From Panopea generosa (taxonomy: Eukaryota > Mollusca > Bivalvia > Adapedonta > Hiatellidae): a DNA stretch of 64,000 nt. Below are positions 34,328-46,070 of the stretch, one piece after another. The DNA is taken from NCBI GenBank assembly GCA_029582155.1, contig CM055901.1:5120374-5184373 (forward strand). Reading direction: 5' to 3'. The notes beneath the pieces are model-generated. The model was not told the DNA's origin. It saw only the letters and a program-made list of their open reading frames with translations, and did no database searches. A program made the translations under genes and the position numbers. Position 1 is the first letter of the stretch, and each line of letters starts with the position of its first letter.

Positions 34328-37300
34328 TTATTTTTTCCATCCATATAGCAGTTGTGACATTTGAGAATTTGCAGACGGCTGAGCCTGGCTGGTTGCTGGT
34401 CTAGGTTTGGCGGGAGAAGAGCACAATCCACCCTGGCACGTGTCACCGGGATCACACATCGTGCAACTATCACCGATCGTGTATGGGTAACGACCAACAA
34501 AGTTGCCACTGTAAGAATGAAAGCTCGCATATATATGATTTCCAGATGGAACTTTACAATTGTCGATTGTGTACTAGTCAAATATCACAACAATTTAAAT
34601 AATAAATTTTTGAAAGAATATTTGCAATATATTTTTAAAATAGCTAACATCATAGATTTAAATTGATAAAACATAATTCATAATAAATTCATTATATATC
34701 AAGATTAGCAATGTCTTTGTATCGATAACAAGTTCTGCCGAGATTCTGCGTGCGGTAATATTTAATCAATGTTTCCAGTGTTTATATATGTGTATTTCAT
34801 ATTGTGTAAAAATAATTTATTTATATCGGATGTGCTATACACGTATAATAATAAATGTCCAATACGGTATGTAACATGGAACGGAAATAACAAGTGTTTT
34901 ATGCAATATTGTTTTGTTTGCTGCGTCTATAGCGTTCTAGTATACACTACATTTATTATTGTTTTGTTCACTGCGTCTATAGCGTTCTAGTATACACTAC
35001 ATTTATTATTGTTTTGTTCACTGTGTCTATAGCGTTCTAGTATACACTCCATGTATTATTGTTTCATTAAATGCGTCTATAGTGTTCTTTGCATTATCGT
35101 TTAATTAACTGCCTTTATAGTGTTTTACGTACTAATATTATTGTTTTGTTCACTGCGTCTATAGCGCTCTTGTATATACTACATGTATTATTGCTTTGTT
35201 CACTGCGTCTATAGCGTTCTTGTTTACACTATATGTATTATTATTTTGTTCACTGCGTCTATAGCATTCTTGTATACACTACATGTATTTATTGTGTCTA
35301 TAGCGTTTTTGTTTACACTTTATGTATTATTGATTTGGTTCACTGCGTCTATAGCGTTCTTTTATACACTACATGTATTATTGTTTTGTTTACTGCATCT
35401 ATAGCATTCTTGTTTACACTACATGTATTATTGTTTTGTTTACTGTGTCAAGAGTGTTTAGTTAACACTATATGTATTGTTTTGTTCAAGGTGTCTAGAG
35501 TGTTCTAGTATACACTATATGTATTATTGTTTTGTTCACTGCGTCTCAGTATAGCGTTCTAGTATACACTATATGCATCATTGTTTTGTTCACTGCGTCT
35601 TGAGTGTTCTAGTATACACTATATGCATCATTGTTTTGTTCACTGCGTCAAGACTGTTTTAGTATACACTATATGTATTATTGTTTTGTTAACTGCGTCT
35701 AAAGTGTTTAGTAAAAACTATATGTATAATTGTTTTGTTCACAGCGTCTATAGCGATCTAGTATACACTATATGCATCATTGTTTTATTAACTGTGTTTA
35801 TTTCGTTCTAGAATTCACTACATGCATCATTGTTTTGTTCACTGCGTCTTGAGTGTTATAGTATACACTATATGTATAATTGTTTTGTTCACTACGTCTA
35901 TAGCGATCTAGTATACACTATATGCATCATTGTTTTATTAACTGTGTTTATTTCGTTCTAGAATTCACTACATGCATCATTGTTTTGTTCACTGCGTCTT
36001 GAGTGTTATAGTATACACTATATGTATTATTGTTTTGTTCACTACGTCTATAGCGTTCTAGTATACACTATATGCGTCATTGTTTTATTAACTGTGTTTA
36101 TTTCGTTCTAGAATTCACTACATGCATCATTGTTTTGTTCACTGCGTCTTGAGTGTTATAGTATACAATATATGTATTATTGTTTTGTTCACTGCGTCTA
36201 GAGCGTTCTAGTATTCACTATATGCATCATTGTTTTATTCACTGCGTCTATTTCGTTATATACACTATATATATCATTGTTTTGTTCACTGCGTATTGAA
36301 TGTTCTAGTATTCATTATATTTTTTATTGTTTTGTTTACTGCATCTAGAGCGTTCCAGTATACACTACATGTATTATTTTTTTTTCACTGCGTCTTCAGT
36401 GTTCTAGTATATACCATATGTATTTTTGTTTTGTTCACTGCGTCTTGAGTGTTCAAGTTTACACTATATGTATTTTTGTTTTGTTCATTGCGTCTAGAGT
36501 TTTCTTGTATACACTATATTTATTATAGTTTTGTATAATGCGTCTAAAATGTTTAGTATACACTATATGTATTATTATTTTGTTCACTGCGTCTACAGTG
36601 TTCTAGTATACACTATATGTTTAATTGTTTTGTTCACTGCGTCTAGAGTGTTAAGTATATACTATATGTATTTTTGTTTTGTTCACTGCGTCTAGAGTGT
36701 TTTAGTATACACTATATGTATTATTGTTTTGTTTACTGCGTCTAGAGTGTTTAGTATACACTATATGTAGTATTGTTTTGTTTACTGCGTCTTGAGTGTT
36801 CTAGTATACACTATATGTATTATTGTTTTGTTTACTGCGTCTTGAGTGTTCTAGTATACACTATATGTAGTATTGTTTTGTTTACTGCGTCTTGAGTGTT
36901 TAGTATACACTATATGTAGTATTGTTTTATTTACTGCGTCTAGAGTGTTTAGTATACACTATATGTAGTATTGTTTTGTTTACTGCGTCTTGAGTGTTCT
37001 AGTATACACTATATGTATTATTGTTTTGTTCACTGCGTCTATTTCGTTCTAGTATACACTATATGTATCATTTGTTTTGTTCACTGCGTCTATAGCGTTC
37101 TAGTATACACTATATGTATTATTGTTTTGTTCACTCCGTCTCGAGTGTTATAGTATACACTCTATGTATTATTGTTTTGTTCACTGCGTCTACAGTGTTC
37201 TAGTATACACTATATGTATAATTTGTTTTGTTCACTGCGTCTACAGTGTTCTAGTATACACTATATGTTTAATTGTTTTGTTCACTGCGTCTAGAGTGTT

Positions 37301-40300
37301 TAGTATATACTATATGTATTATTGTTTTGTTCACTGCGTCTAGAGTGTTTTAGTATACACTATATGTATTATTGTTTTGTTTACTGCGTCTAGAGTGTTT
37401 AGTATACACTATATGTAGTATTGTTTTGTTTACTGCGTCTTGAGTGTTCTTGTATACACTATATGTATTATTGTTTTGTTTACTGCGTCTTTAGTGTTCT
37501 ACTATACACTATATGTAGTATTGTTTTGTTTACTGCGTCTAGAGTGTTTAGTATACACTATATGTAGTATTGTTTTGTTTACTGCGTCTTGAGTGTTCTA
37601 GTATACACTATATGTATTATTGTTTTGTTCACTGCGTCTATTTCGTTCTAGTATACACTATATGTATCATTTGTTTTGTTCACTGCGTCTATAGCGTTCT
37701 AGTATACACTATATGTATTATTGTTTTGTTCACTCCGTCTCGAGTGTTATAGTATACACTATATGTATTATTGTTTTGTTCACTGCGTCTAGAGCGTTCT
37801 AGTATTCAATATATGCATCATTGTTTGATTCACTGCATCTATTTCGTTCTAGTATACACTATATGTATCATTGTTTTGTTCACTGCGTCTTCAGTGTTCT
37901 AGTATACATTATATGTTTTATTGTTTTTTTGACTGCGTCTAGAACGTTCCAGTATACACTATATATATTATTGTTTTGTTCACTGCGTCTAGAGTGTTCT
38001 AGTATACAATATATGTATTATTGTTTTGTTCACTGCTTCTAGAGTGTTCTAGTATACACTATATGTATTATTGTTTTGTTCACTGCGTCTAGAGTGATCT
38101 AGTATACACAATATGTATTATTGTTATGTTTCCTACGTCTAGAGTGTTTAGTATATACTATATGTATTATTGTTTTGTTTACTGCGTCTACAGTGTTAAA
38201 TAAACACTATATGTATTATTTTCTTGTTCACTGCGTCTATAGCGTTCCTATATACACTATATGCATCATTGTTATGTTTACTGCGTCTAGAGTGTTTAGT
38301 ATACACTATATATATTATTGTTTTGTTCACTGCGTCTAGAGTGTTCTAGTATACACAATAAGTATTATTGTTATGTTTACTGCGTCTAGAGTGTTTAGTA
38401 TACACTATATGTATTATTGTTTTGTTTACTGCGTCTACAGTGTTAAATAAACATTTATATGTATTATTGTTATGTTTACTGCGTCTAGAGTGTTTAGTAT
38501 ACACTAACGTATTATTGTTTTGTTCACTGCGTCTATAGCGTTCCTGTATACACTATATGCATCATTGTTATGTTCACTGCGTCTAGAGTGTTTAGTAAAA
38601 ACTATATGTATTATTGTTTTGTTCACTGCGTCTATAGCGTTCTAGTACACACTACATGTATTATTGTTTTGTTTACTGTGTCGTGAGCGTTTAGTTAACA
38701 CTTTATGTATTGTTTTGTTCAAGGCGTCTAGAATGTTCTACTATACACTACATGTATTATTGTTTTGTTCACTTCGTCTATAGCGTTCTAGTATACACTA
38801 TATGCATCATTGTTTTGTTCACTGCGTCTTGAGTGTTTTAGTATACACTTAGTATTATTGTTTTGTTCACTGCGTCTTGAGTGTTCTTTTATACACTATA
38901 TGTATTATTGTTTTGTTCACTGCATTTAGAGTGTTCTAGTATACACTATATGTATTATTGTCTTGTTCACTGCATCTAGAGTGTTTAGTATACACTATAT
39001 GTATTATTGTTTTGTTTACTGCGTCTACAATGTTAAATAAACACTATATGTATTATTGTTATGTTTACTGCGTCTAGAGTGTTTAGTATACACTAATTTA
39101 TCATTGTTTTGTTCACTGCGTCTATAGCGTTCCTGTATACACTATATGCATCATTGTTATGTTCACTGCGTCTAGAGTGTTTAGTAAAAACTATATGTGT
39201 TATTGTTTTGTTCACTGCGTCTATAGCGTTCTAGTATACACTACATGTATTATTGTTTTGTTTACTGTGTCATGAGTGTTTAGTTAACACTATATGTATT
39301 GTTTTGTTCAAGGCGTCTATTTCGTTCTAGTATACACTACATGTATTATTGTTTTGTTCACTTCGTCTATAGCGTTCTAGTATACACTATATGCATCATT
39401 GTTTTGGTCACTGCGTCTTGAGTGTTTTAGTATACACTATATGTATTACTGTTTTGTTCACTGCGTCTTGAGTGTTCTTGTTTACACTATATATATTATT
39501 GTTTTGTTCACTGCGTCTAGAGTGTTTTAGTATACACTATATGTATTATTGTTTTGTTTACTGCGTCTAACGTATTTAGTATACACTATATGTATTATTG
39601 TTTTGTTCACTGCGTCTAGAGTGTTCCAGTATACACTATATGTATTATTGTTTTGTTCACTACGTCTATAGCGTTTTAGTATACACTATATGCATCATTG
39701 TTTTGTCCACTGCGTCTAGAGTGTTTAGTATACACTATATGTATTATTGTTTTGTTCACTGCGTCTAGAGTATTATAGTATACACTATATGTATTATTGT
39801 TTTGTTCAATGCGTCTATAGCGTTCTAGTATACACTATTTGCATTATTGTTTTATTTACTGTGTCTATTTTGTTCTAGTATACACTATTTGTATTATTGT
39901 TTTGTTCACTGCGTCTTGAGTGTTCTAGTATACACTATATGTATAATTGTTTTGTTCACTTCGTCTTGAGTGTTTAGTAAACACTATATGTATTATTGTT
40001 TTGTTCACTGCGTCTGGAGTGTTCTAGTATACAATATATGTGTAATTGTTTTGCTCACTGCGTCTACAGTGTTCTAGTATTCACTATATGCATCATTGTT
40101 TTATTCACTGCGTCTATTTCGTTCTAATATACACTATAATATGTGTCATTGTTTTGTTCACTGCGTCTCTGGTGTTCTAGTATACACTATATGTATTATT
40201 GTTGTGTTTACTGCGTCGAGAGCGTTCTAGTATACACTATATGTATTATTGTTTTGTTCACTGCGTCTTGAGTGTTCTAGTATACACTATATGTATTATT

Positions 40301-43300
40301 GTTTTGTTTACTGCGTCTAGATTGTTCTAGTGTACACTATATGTATTATAGTTTTGTTTACTGCGTCTAGAGTGTTTAGTATACACTATATGTATTATTG
40401 TTTTGTTCACTGCGTCTTGAGTGCTCTAGTATACACTACATGTATAACTATTATTGTTTTGTTCACTGAGTCTATAGCGTTCTTGTATACACTATATTTA
40501 TTTTTGTTTTGTTTAATGCGTCTAGAGTGTTTAGTATACACTATATGTATAATTGTTTTGTTCACTGCGTCTTGAGTGTTCTAGTATACACAATATGTAT
40601 TATTGTTGTGTTCACTGCGTCTTGAGTGTTCTAGTATACACGATATGTATTATTGTTTTGTTCACTGCGTCTGGAGTGTTCTAGTATACACTACATGTAT
40701 ATCTATTATTGTTTTGTTCACTGCGTCAATAGCGTTCTTGTATACACTATATTTATTATTGTTTTGTTTAATGCGTCTAGAGTGTTTAGTATACACTATA
40801 TGTATTATTGTTTTGTTCACTAAGTCTAGAGTGTTTTAGTATACACTTTAATATGTATTATTGTTTTGTTCACTGCCTCTAGAGTGTTACAGTATACACG
40901 CTTTGTATTAGTGTTTTGTTTTCTGCGTCTATAGTGTTCTATGCATTATATTTTTGTTCACTGCGTCTATAGTGTTTTATGTATTATTGTTTTGTTCACT
41001 GTGTCAATAGTGTTTGATGTATTATTGTTTTGTTCACTAAGTCTATAGAATTTTATATATACACTATGTTTATTATTGTTTTGTTCACTGCGTATATAGT
41101 GTTCTGTGCATTATTGATTTGTTCACTGCGTCTATAGTGTTTTATGTATAATTGTTTTGTTCACTGCGTCTATAGTATTATAGTATATACTATATGTATT
41201 AAGTATACAGTGTTTGTATTAAACTCGTCTATAACGTTCTAGTTTACATTATATGTATTAAGTATACAATGTTTGTGTTCAAGTCGTCTATAGCGTTCTA
41301 GTATACACTATATGTATTAAGTATACAATGTTTGTGCTCAAGTCGTCTATTGCTTCTAGTATACACTATATGTATCAAGTATACAAAGCTTGTGTTCACT
41401 TCGTCTATAGCGTTCTAGTATACACTATATGTATCAAGTATACAATGTTTGTGTTCACTTCGTCTATAGCGTTCTAGTATACACTATATGTATCAAGTAT
41501 ACAATGTTTGTGTTCACTTCGTCTATTGCGTTCTAGTATACACTATATGTATCAAGTATACAATGTTTATGTTCACTTCATCTATAGCGTTCTAGTATAC
41601 ACTATATGTATCAAGTATACAATGTTTGTGTTCACTTCGTCTATTGCGTTCTAGTATACACTATATGTATCAAGTGTACAATGTTTGTGTTCACTTCATC
41701 GATAGCGTTCTAGTATACACTATATGTATCAAGTATACAATGTTTGTGTTCACTTCGTCTATAGCGTTCTAGTATACACTATATGTATCAAGTATACAAT
41801 GTTTGTGTTTACTTCGTCAATAATGTTGAGAACAAATATGTGGGAAATATCATCATTAATACAAAATCTGGTATTTAAAAAGCGCTATGTATCTTAATAA
41901 TATAGAATAATTTCTTACGGCGGATCGTAAAAGCAGACGAAATAGTTTGCATTATTGATAGGATTCCCGGAGTCCATCTGCATGTTAGCACACTTGCTGA
42001 GGGCACATCCTATCTTCGACGTCTTTCCCCAAATCATCTGTAACGATATTAACGACGATATCAACGACATCAACAACGATATCAACGACATCAAACACGA
42101 TAGCAACAACATCAACGACGCTATTAACGGTATCAACGACGATATCAACGACGGTATCAACGACGATTTTAAGTTATCAACAACAATATCAATGCAATCA
42201 ACGACAATATCAAGACGATATCAACAACGATATCAACGACATTAAAGACGATATCAACGATATCAAACACGATAACAACAACAACAACGACGATATCAAC
42301 GACGATATCAACGGTATCAATGACGATATCAACGACGGTATGAACGACGATATAAAGATATCAACAACAATAACTATGAAATCAACAACAATATCAACGA
42401 GGATATCAACGAAGATATCAACGACGATATCAACGACGATATCAACAATATCAACGACGATAATAATGACATCAACGACGATATCAACGACATCAAACAA
42501 GATATTAACGACATCAACGACGATATCAACGGTATCAACAACAATATCACAACGATATCAACGACGGTATCAACGACGATATCAAGATATCAACAACGAT
42601 ATCAACAAAATCAACGACAGTATCAACGACGACATCAACGACGATATCAACGACGAAATCAACGACGATATCAACGACATCAGCGACGACATCACGACAT
42701 TTACGACGATATCAACAACAATATCAACGGTATCAACGACGATATCAACGACGAAATCAATGACGATATCAACGACGATATCAACAACAATATCATCAAC
42801 ATCAACGACGATATCAACGAAATCAAGGACAATATAAACGACGATATTAACGACGATATCAACGATATCAACAACGATATTAACGACATCAATGACGATA
42901 TTAACGACATCAAACACGATATCAACGACATCAATACCGATATCAACGGTATGAACGACGATATCAACGACGGTATGAACGACGATATAAAGATATCAAT
43001 TTCGATATCAATGAAATCAACGAAAATATCAACGACGACATCAACGACGATATCAACGACTATATCAACGACATCAACGACAATATCAACGACGATATCA
43101 ACGACGGTATCAACAACAATATCAACGACATCAACGATGATATCAACAACAATATCAACGACATCAACGACGATATCAACAACAATATCAACGATATCAA
43201 CGACGATATCAACAACGATATTAACGCAATCAACGACAATATCAACGACGACATCAACGACAATATCAACGACGATATCAATGACATCAACGACGATATC

Positions 43301-45184
43301 AACAACAATATCATCGATATCAACGACGATATCAACGACGGTATCAAAAGGTTTAGCTTCAATGAATGAATTCTAGTCTAACGAATCACATCTTTTTAAA
43401 TTTCAATTGATCAGTCCATTTAGGAATTATATTGAGAATAGATTAGAGAAGTGGTTATTTTCATATTTATTTTTACAGGCACAGAGGCTAATTTTTCATC
43501 AGTGGAACACTAGATTACTTCTTAAAAAATGCAATTGATAAAGAATCAATGAGGCTTATTTGGTTATAGGTTATAGTTTGAATGAAACAATATTTTGATT
43601 TATGACAAGGATAACAGATTCATGAAAATTAAGTGAAGCTAACAAACGTATGCTTATTTGAGAAACCCTAGTTATTTGCTTGCAGAAAATATACAGAAGC
43701 TATGGTACTATTAATCAGAAATATCCTGTCCCACATATAGGACTTTTTCTAATTAATTTTTATTTTTAACGTTTATTTATTCATTTTAAATTTTAAAAAA
43801 ACGTGATTTTTTCTGTAGTTTTATGACTTTATTATATGTAAAGAGTGTGTTGAATAAAAAAAGGTGACTTAATAAATATTTATTAAGAAAACGATAATTT
43901 AGGAAGTAATAAGAAAATTGTTTTCTTCGAATGCATAGGAACTGATGGACTGTTAATAATGGTCACAACGTTTAGTATGGGCATAGAGAGATTTTTTTCG
44001 GGCGCCTCAACTACTTAATGTAAAAATGAAATCAACAAAAGAATGGATGACCCTACCTGTGTGTAATGGCATGCCGCTCCACAGTCGGTGGACCATGTCC
44101 AGTCGTTCACCTCCTTCCACCAGTTTTGGCAAGACTTTATGATGACATCCAGGGCAGACATGTCCGGGCCATTTGTCCAGAAGTATGCCAGATTTTCACC
44201 TAGACCTCGTTTCTGGTGTCCCCAATAGCAATTCTCTGACCACTGCTCTGCTCGTTGTTGGAGATAAGGATCCCATTTCTACATATATAAAGTTTTAAAT
44301 CGATGCTTTTTATGTTTACCAGGTTAATGTTGTCTTTTTTGTAGGTGGTTTTACGGACACAATGTATTAGCCAATGAAATGTGAGACTTGGACAACATTC
44401 ATTGACGAGACATGTTACAAGTTTTGTCAGAAAAAAAACACAATAGAAATTGGATTTTCTGATCTGTTATGAAGAAAATCAAAAAAAAAGTTTTGTTTTA
44501 TTTATGCACAAGTCCAGCAATGTCCAAAAGCCAATACTAATAGTTCTTAGAAGTAAACTTAATTACTTTGATATAATGAATGTGTTTTTTCAAACTAAAT
44601 GATAGTTTAATCACAGAAAAGCTTAAATATAACTTTAAGCAGATCGTTAATTCAAAATGCACAAGGATGATCAAAGTTATATTTTAATTATTTTGAAACA
44701 GCATGGGTTTTGAGTCAAATAATTTTGTTTGGATACATTTAGAAGAAACCTTTTTACATCTCCTTTGTATATACCACTTTAACAAAGTGACTGGCAAGTA
44801 AATTGAACGCCTCATCTCCGTTTTGGAACATGTTTCAATTATTTTCATAAACGACATATCAGTTTATGTAGTTTGTCTCAAGGGTCCTCCGTGATGGAGT
44901 GGTCTAAGGCACCTTCTCAATGTCACTTACCCTTCTACCCTTCTACCAATATAACTGGATATGTGAACTTTAACCTGAAATGTGCTGAAAATGGCATTAA
45001 ACCCTATTAAAAAACTAATTTGTCTCACCAGCTCCTTCATGTCCGCAGCTTTTTCATATCCTCTGTAGAAGTTGTGTAGAAGCACAATGAGCGAGCTATA
45101 GGAACTTAGGTCTACTAGTAGTCCCGTAGTTACAGACGGCGTTACTATGAGAATCACTATACTGTAAAAATGACCCACTTTCAT
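34328..45184 (-). CDS. CAP-superfamily secreted protein (CAP gene B), complete, four exons, 225 aa
   Basis: This is a paralogue of CAP gene A on the same strand. Exons in transcript order: 45184-45029, 44278-44057, 42037-41919, 34508-34328 (stop 34328-34330), all GT..AG with matching phases, 225 residues. A signal peptide covers about residues 1-21. The conserved set is H37 (LLHNFYR), E80 (GLGENL), E108 (NWWKEVNDW) and H123 (CHYTQ), followed by MIWGKTSKIGCALSKC. The hinge (DPPGNFVGRYPYTIG, CTMCDPGDTC, GGLC) ends in a Ser/Gln/Pro-rich tail and YGWKK. Exons 2 and 3 have exactly the lengths of gene A, but here the hinge and tail share one exon. Only 678 nt of its 10.9 kb is coding: intron 3 (41918-34509) is mostly satellite and intron 2 carries another array. 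Family assignment is firm; biological role unknown. Confidence 0.94.
34905..41210. repeat. 50-bp satellite array filling CAP gene B intron 3
   Basis: The unit is about 50 bp and carries TATTATTGTTTTGTTCACTG, CGTCTAGAGTGTTCTAG and TATACACTATATG, in roughly 125 copies. Sub-variants differ at the TCTAGAG/TCTATAGCG/TCTTGAG position. There are higher-order duplications: 36971-37153 recurs almost unchanged at 37570-37752 (shift 599 bp), and a landmark at 38541 recurs at 39130 (shift 589 bp). All of it would be transcribed in the CAP gene B pre-mRNA and spliced out. Open frames in it are by-products of the repeat. Confidence 0.95.
41211..41830. repeat. 59-bp satellite subfamily next to the 50-bp array
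   Basis: The unit is 59 bp. It shares the core GCGTTCTAGTATACACTATA with the 50-bp array, but the rest is replaced by CAAGTATACAATGTTTGTG plus TTCACTT. About ten very uniform copies end 89 bases before exon 3 of CAP gene B. This edge looks younger than the 50-bp part. Confidence 0.92.
42041..43352. repeat. ATCAACGACGAT-type array in CAP gene B intron 2
   Basis: Short units of 9 or 12 bp (ATCAACGAC, ATCAACGACGAT and variants) run for about 1.3 kb and include longer duplicated blocks; the GGTATGAACGACGATATAAA block occurs near 42337 and 42971. The frames read STTISTTI, NDDINDDI or, on the other strand, SLISSL; all are by-products. The array starts right at the 3' splice site of exon 3 (acceptor 42038-42040 on the minus strand). 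Confidence 0.94.
43353..44056. other. Rest of CAP gene B intron 2, nothing recognised
   Basis: Unique AT-rich intron sequence between the short-unit array and the exon 2 donor. Confidence 0.45.
44279..44884. other. Part of CAP gene B intron 1, nothing recognised
   Basis: Unique AT-rich intron sequence between the exon 2 acceptor and the SINE copy. Confidence 0.45.
44885..45017 (+). mobile_element. tRNA-Leu/Ser-like SINE, copy 2 (internally deleted)
   Basis: The head CTCCGTGATGGAGTGGTCTA and the tail with ACCTGAAATGTGCTGAAAAT and GGCATTAAACCC match the copy at 22555-22795. The middle of about 100 bases is missing. It lies in CAP gene B intron 1, about 10 bases from the exon 1 donor, and antisense to the gene. 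Confidence 0.75.
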
Positions 45185-45329
45185 CTGAAATGAAACTTTA
45201 TTGATAATTGTAATTATTGATTTACATAGGCAGGCTATTGTATTGATGTAATATCTAGCGTTGAGTTCAACAATGTTTTGCTCTTAAGAGTGTCCTCAGC
45301 GTTACCTAAATGTTCCAAATATATACAAC

Positions 45330-45945
45330 GCGATGCCACTTCCAGGCCAGTTATACCGGCACCAGTCTAAGCGATACCACTTCCAGCCCAGTTATACCGG
45401 CACCAGTCTAAGCGATACCACTCCCAGGCCAGTTATACCGGCACCAGTACAAGCAATACCACTCCCAGGCCAGTTATACCGGCACCAGTAAAAGCGATAC
45501 CACTCCCAGCCAAGTTATACCGGGACCAGATTAAGCGATACCACTACTAGGCCAGTAATACCGGGACCAGTACAAGCGATACCACTCCCAGCCCAGTTAT
45601 ACCGGCACCAGACTAAGCAATATCACTCCCAGCCCAGTTATACCGGCACCAGTACAAGCGATACCACTCCCAGGCCAGTTATACCGGCACCAGTCTAAGC
45701 GATACCACTCCAAGGCCAGTTATACCGGCACCAGTGCAAGCGATACCACTTCCAACCCAGTTATACCGGCACCAGTCTAAGCGATACCACTCCCAGGCCA
45801 GTTATACCGGCACCAGTACAAGCATTACCACTCCCTGGCCAGTTATATCCGCATCAATACAAGCGATACCACTCCTAGCCATGTTATCCTGGCACCAGTC
45901 TAAGCGATACCACTCCCAGCCCAGTTATACCGGCACCAGTCATTT
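45330..45945. repeat. 41-bp minisatellite upstream of CAP gene B
   Basis: The unit is 41 bp, GC-richer than its surroundings, and carries CCACTCCCAGGCCAGTTATA and CCGGCACCAGTCTAAGCGA, in about 15 copies. It begins about 150 bases upstream of the CAP gene B start codon, so it lies in the promoter or 5' UTR region. One + frame reads a short repetitive peptide, not considered real. Confidence 0.93.
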
Positions 45946-45989
45946 TTTCTCAATATTCAGCATCTCGGTAACCACTTGAACCAAAAGTA

Positions 45990-46070
45990 CATGGATTGAT
46001 ATGACGCTGCCACGGATCGAACCCAAAACCATCAACATGTATGATGGGCCACCTACCATTGCGGCAAATA
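45990..46070 (-). mobile_element. Possible tRNA-like SINE remnant
   Basis: The minus strand shows a B-box-like GGGTTCGATCC near 46015 and a weak A-box region near 46060. No body or tail was matched elsewhere in the window, so this is tentative. Confidence 0.35.

Noticed and set aside
35183-40839. Many Cys/Phe/Val-rich open frames of 60-90 codons
   Set aside because: They all repeat the translation of the 50-bp satellite and shift frame with the period.
42340-43376. Long Ser/Thr/Ile-rich and Asp/Asn/Ile-rich open frames on both strands
   Set aside because: They are direct translations of the ATCAACG-type array in CAP gene B intron 2.
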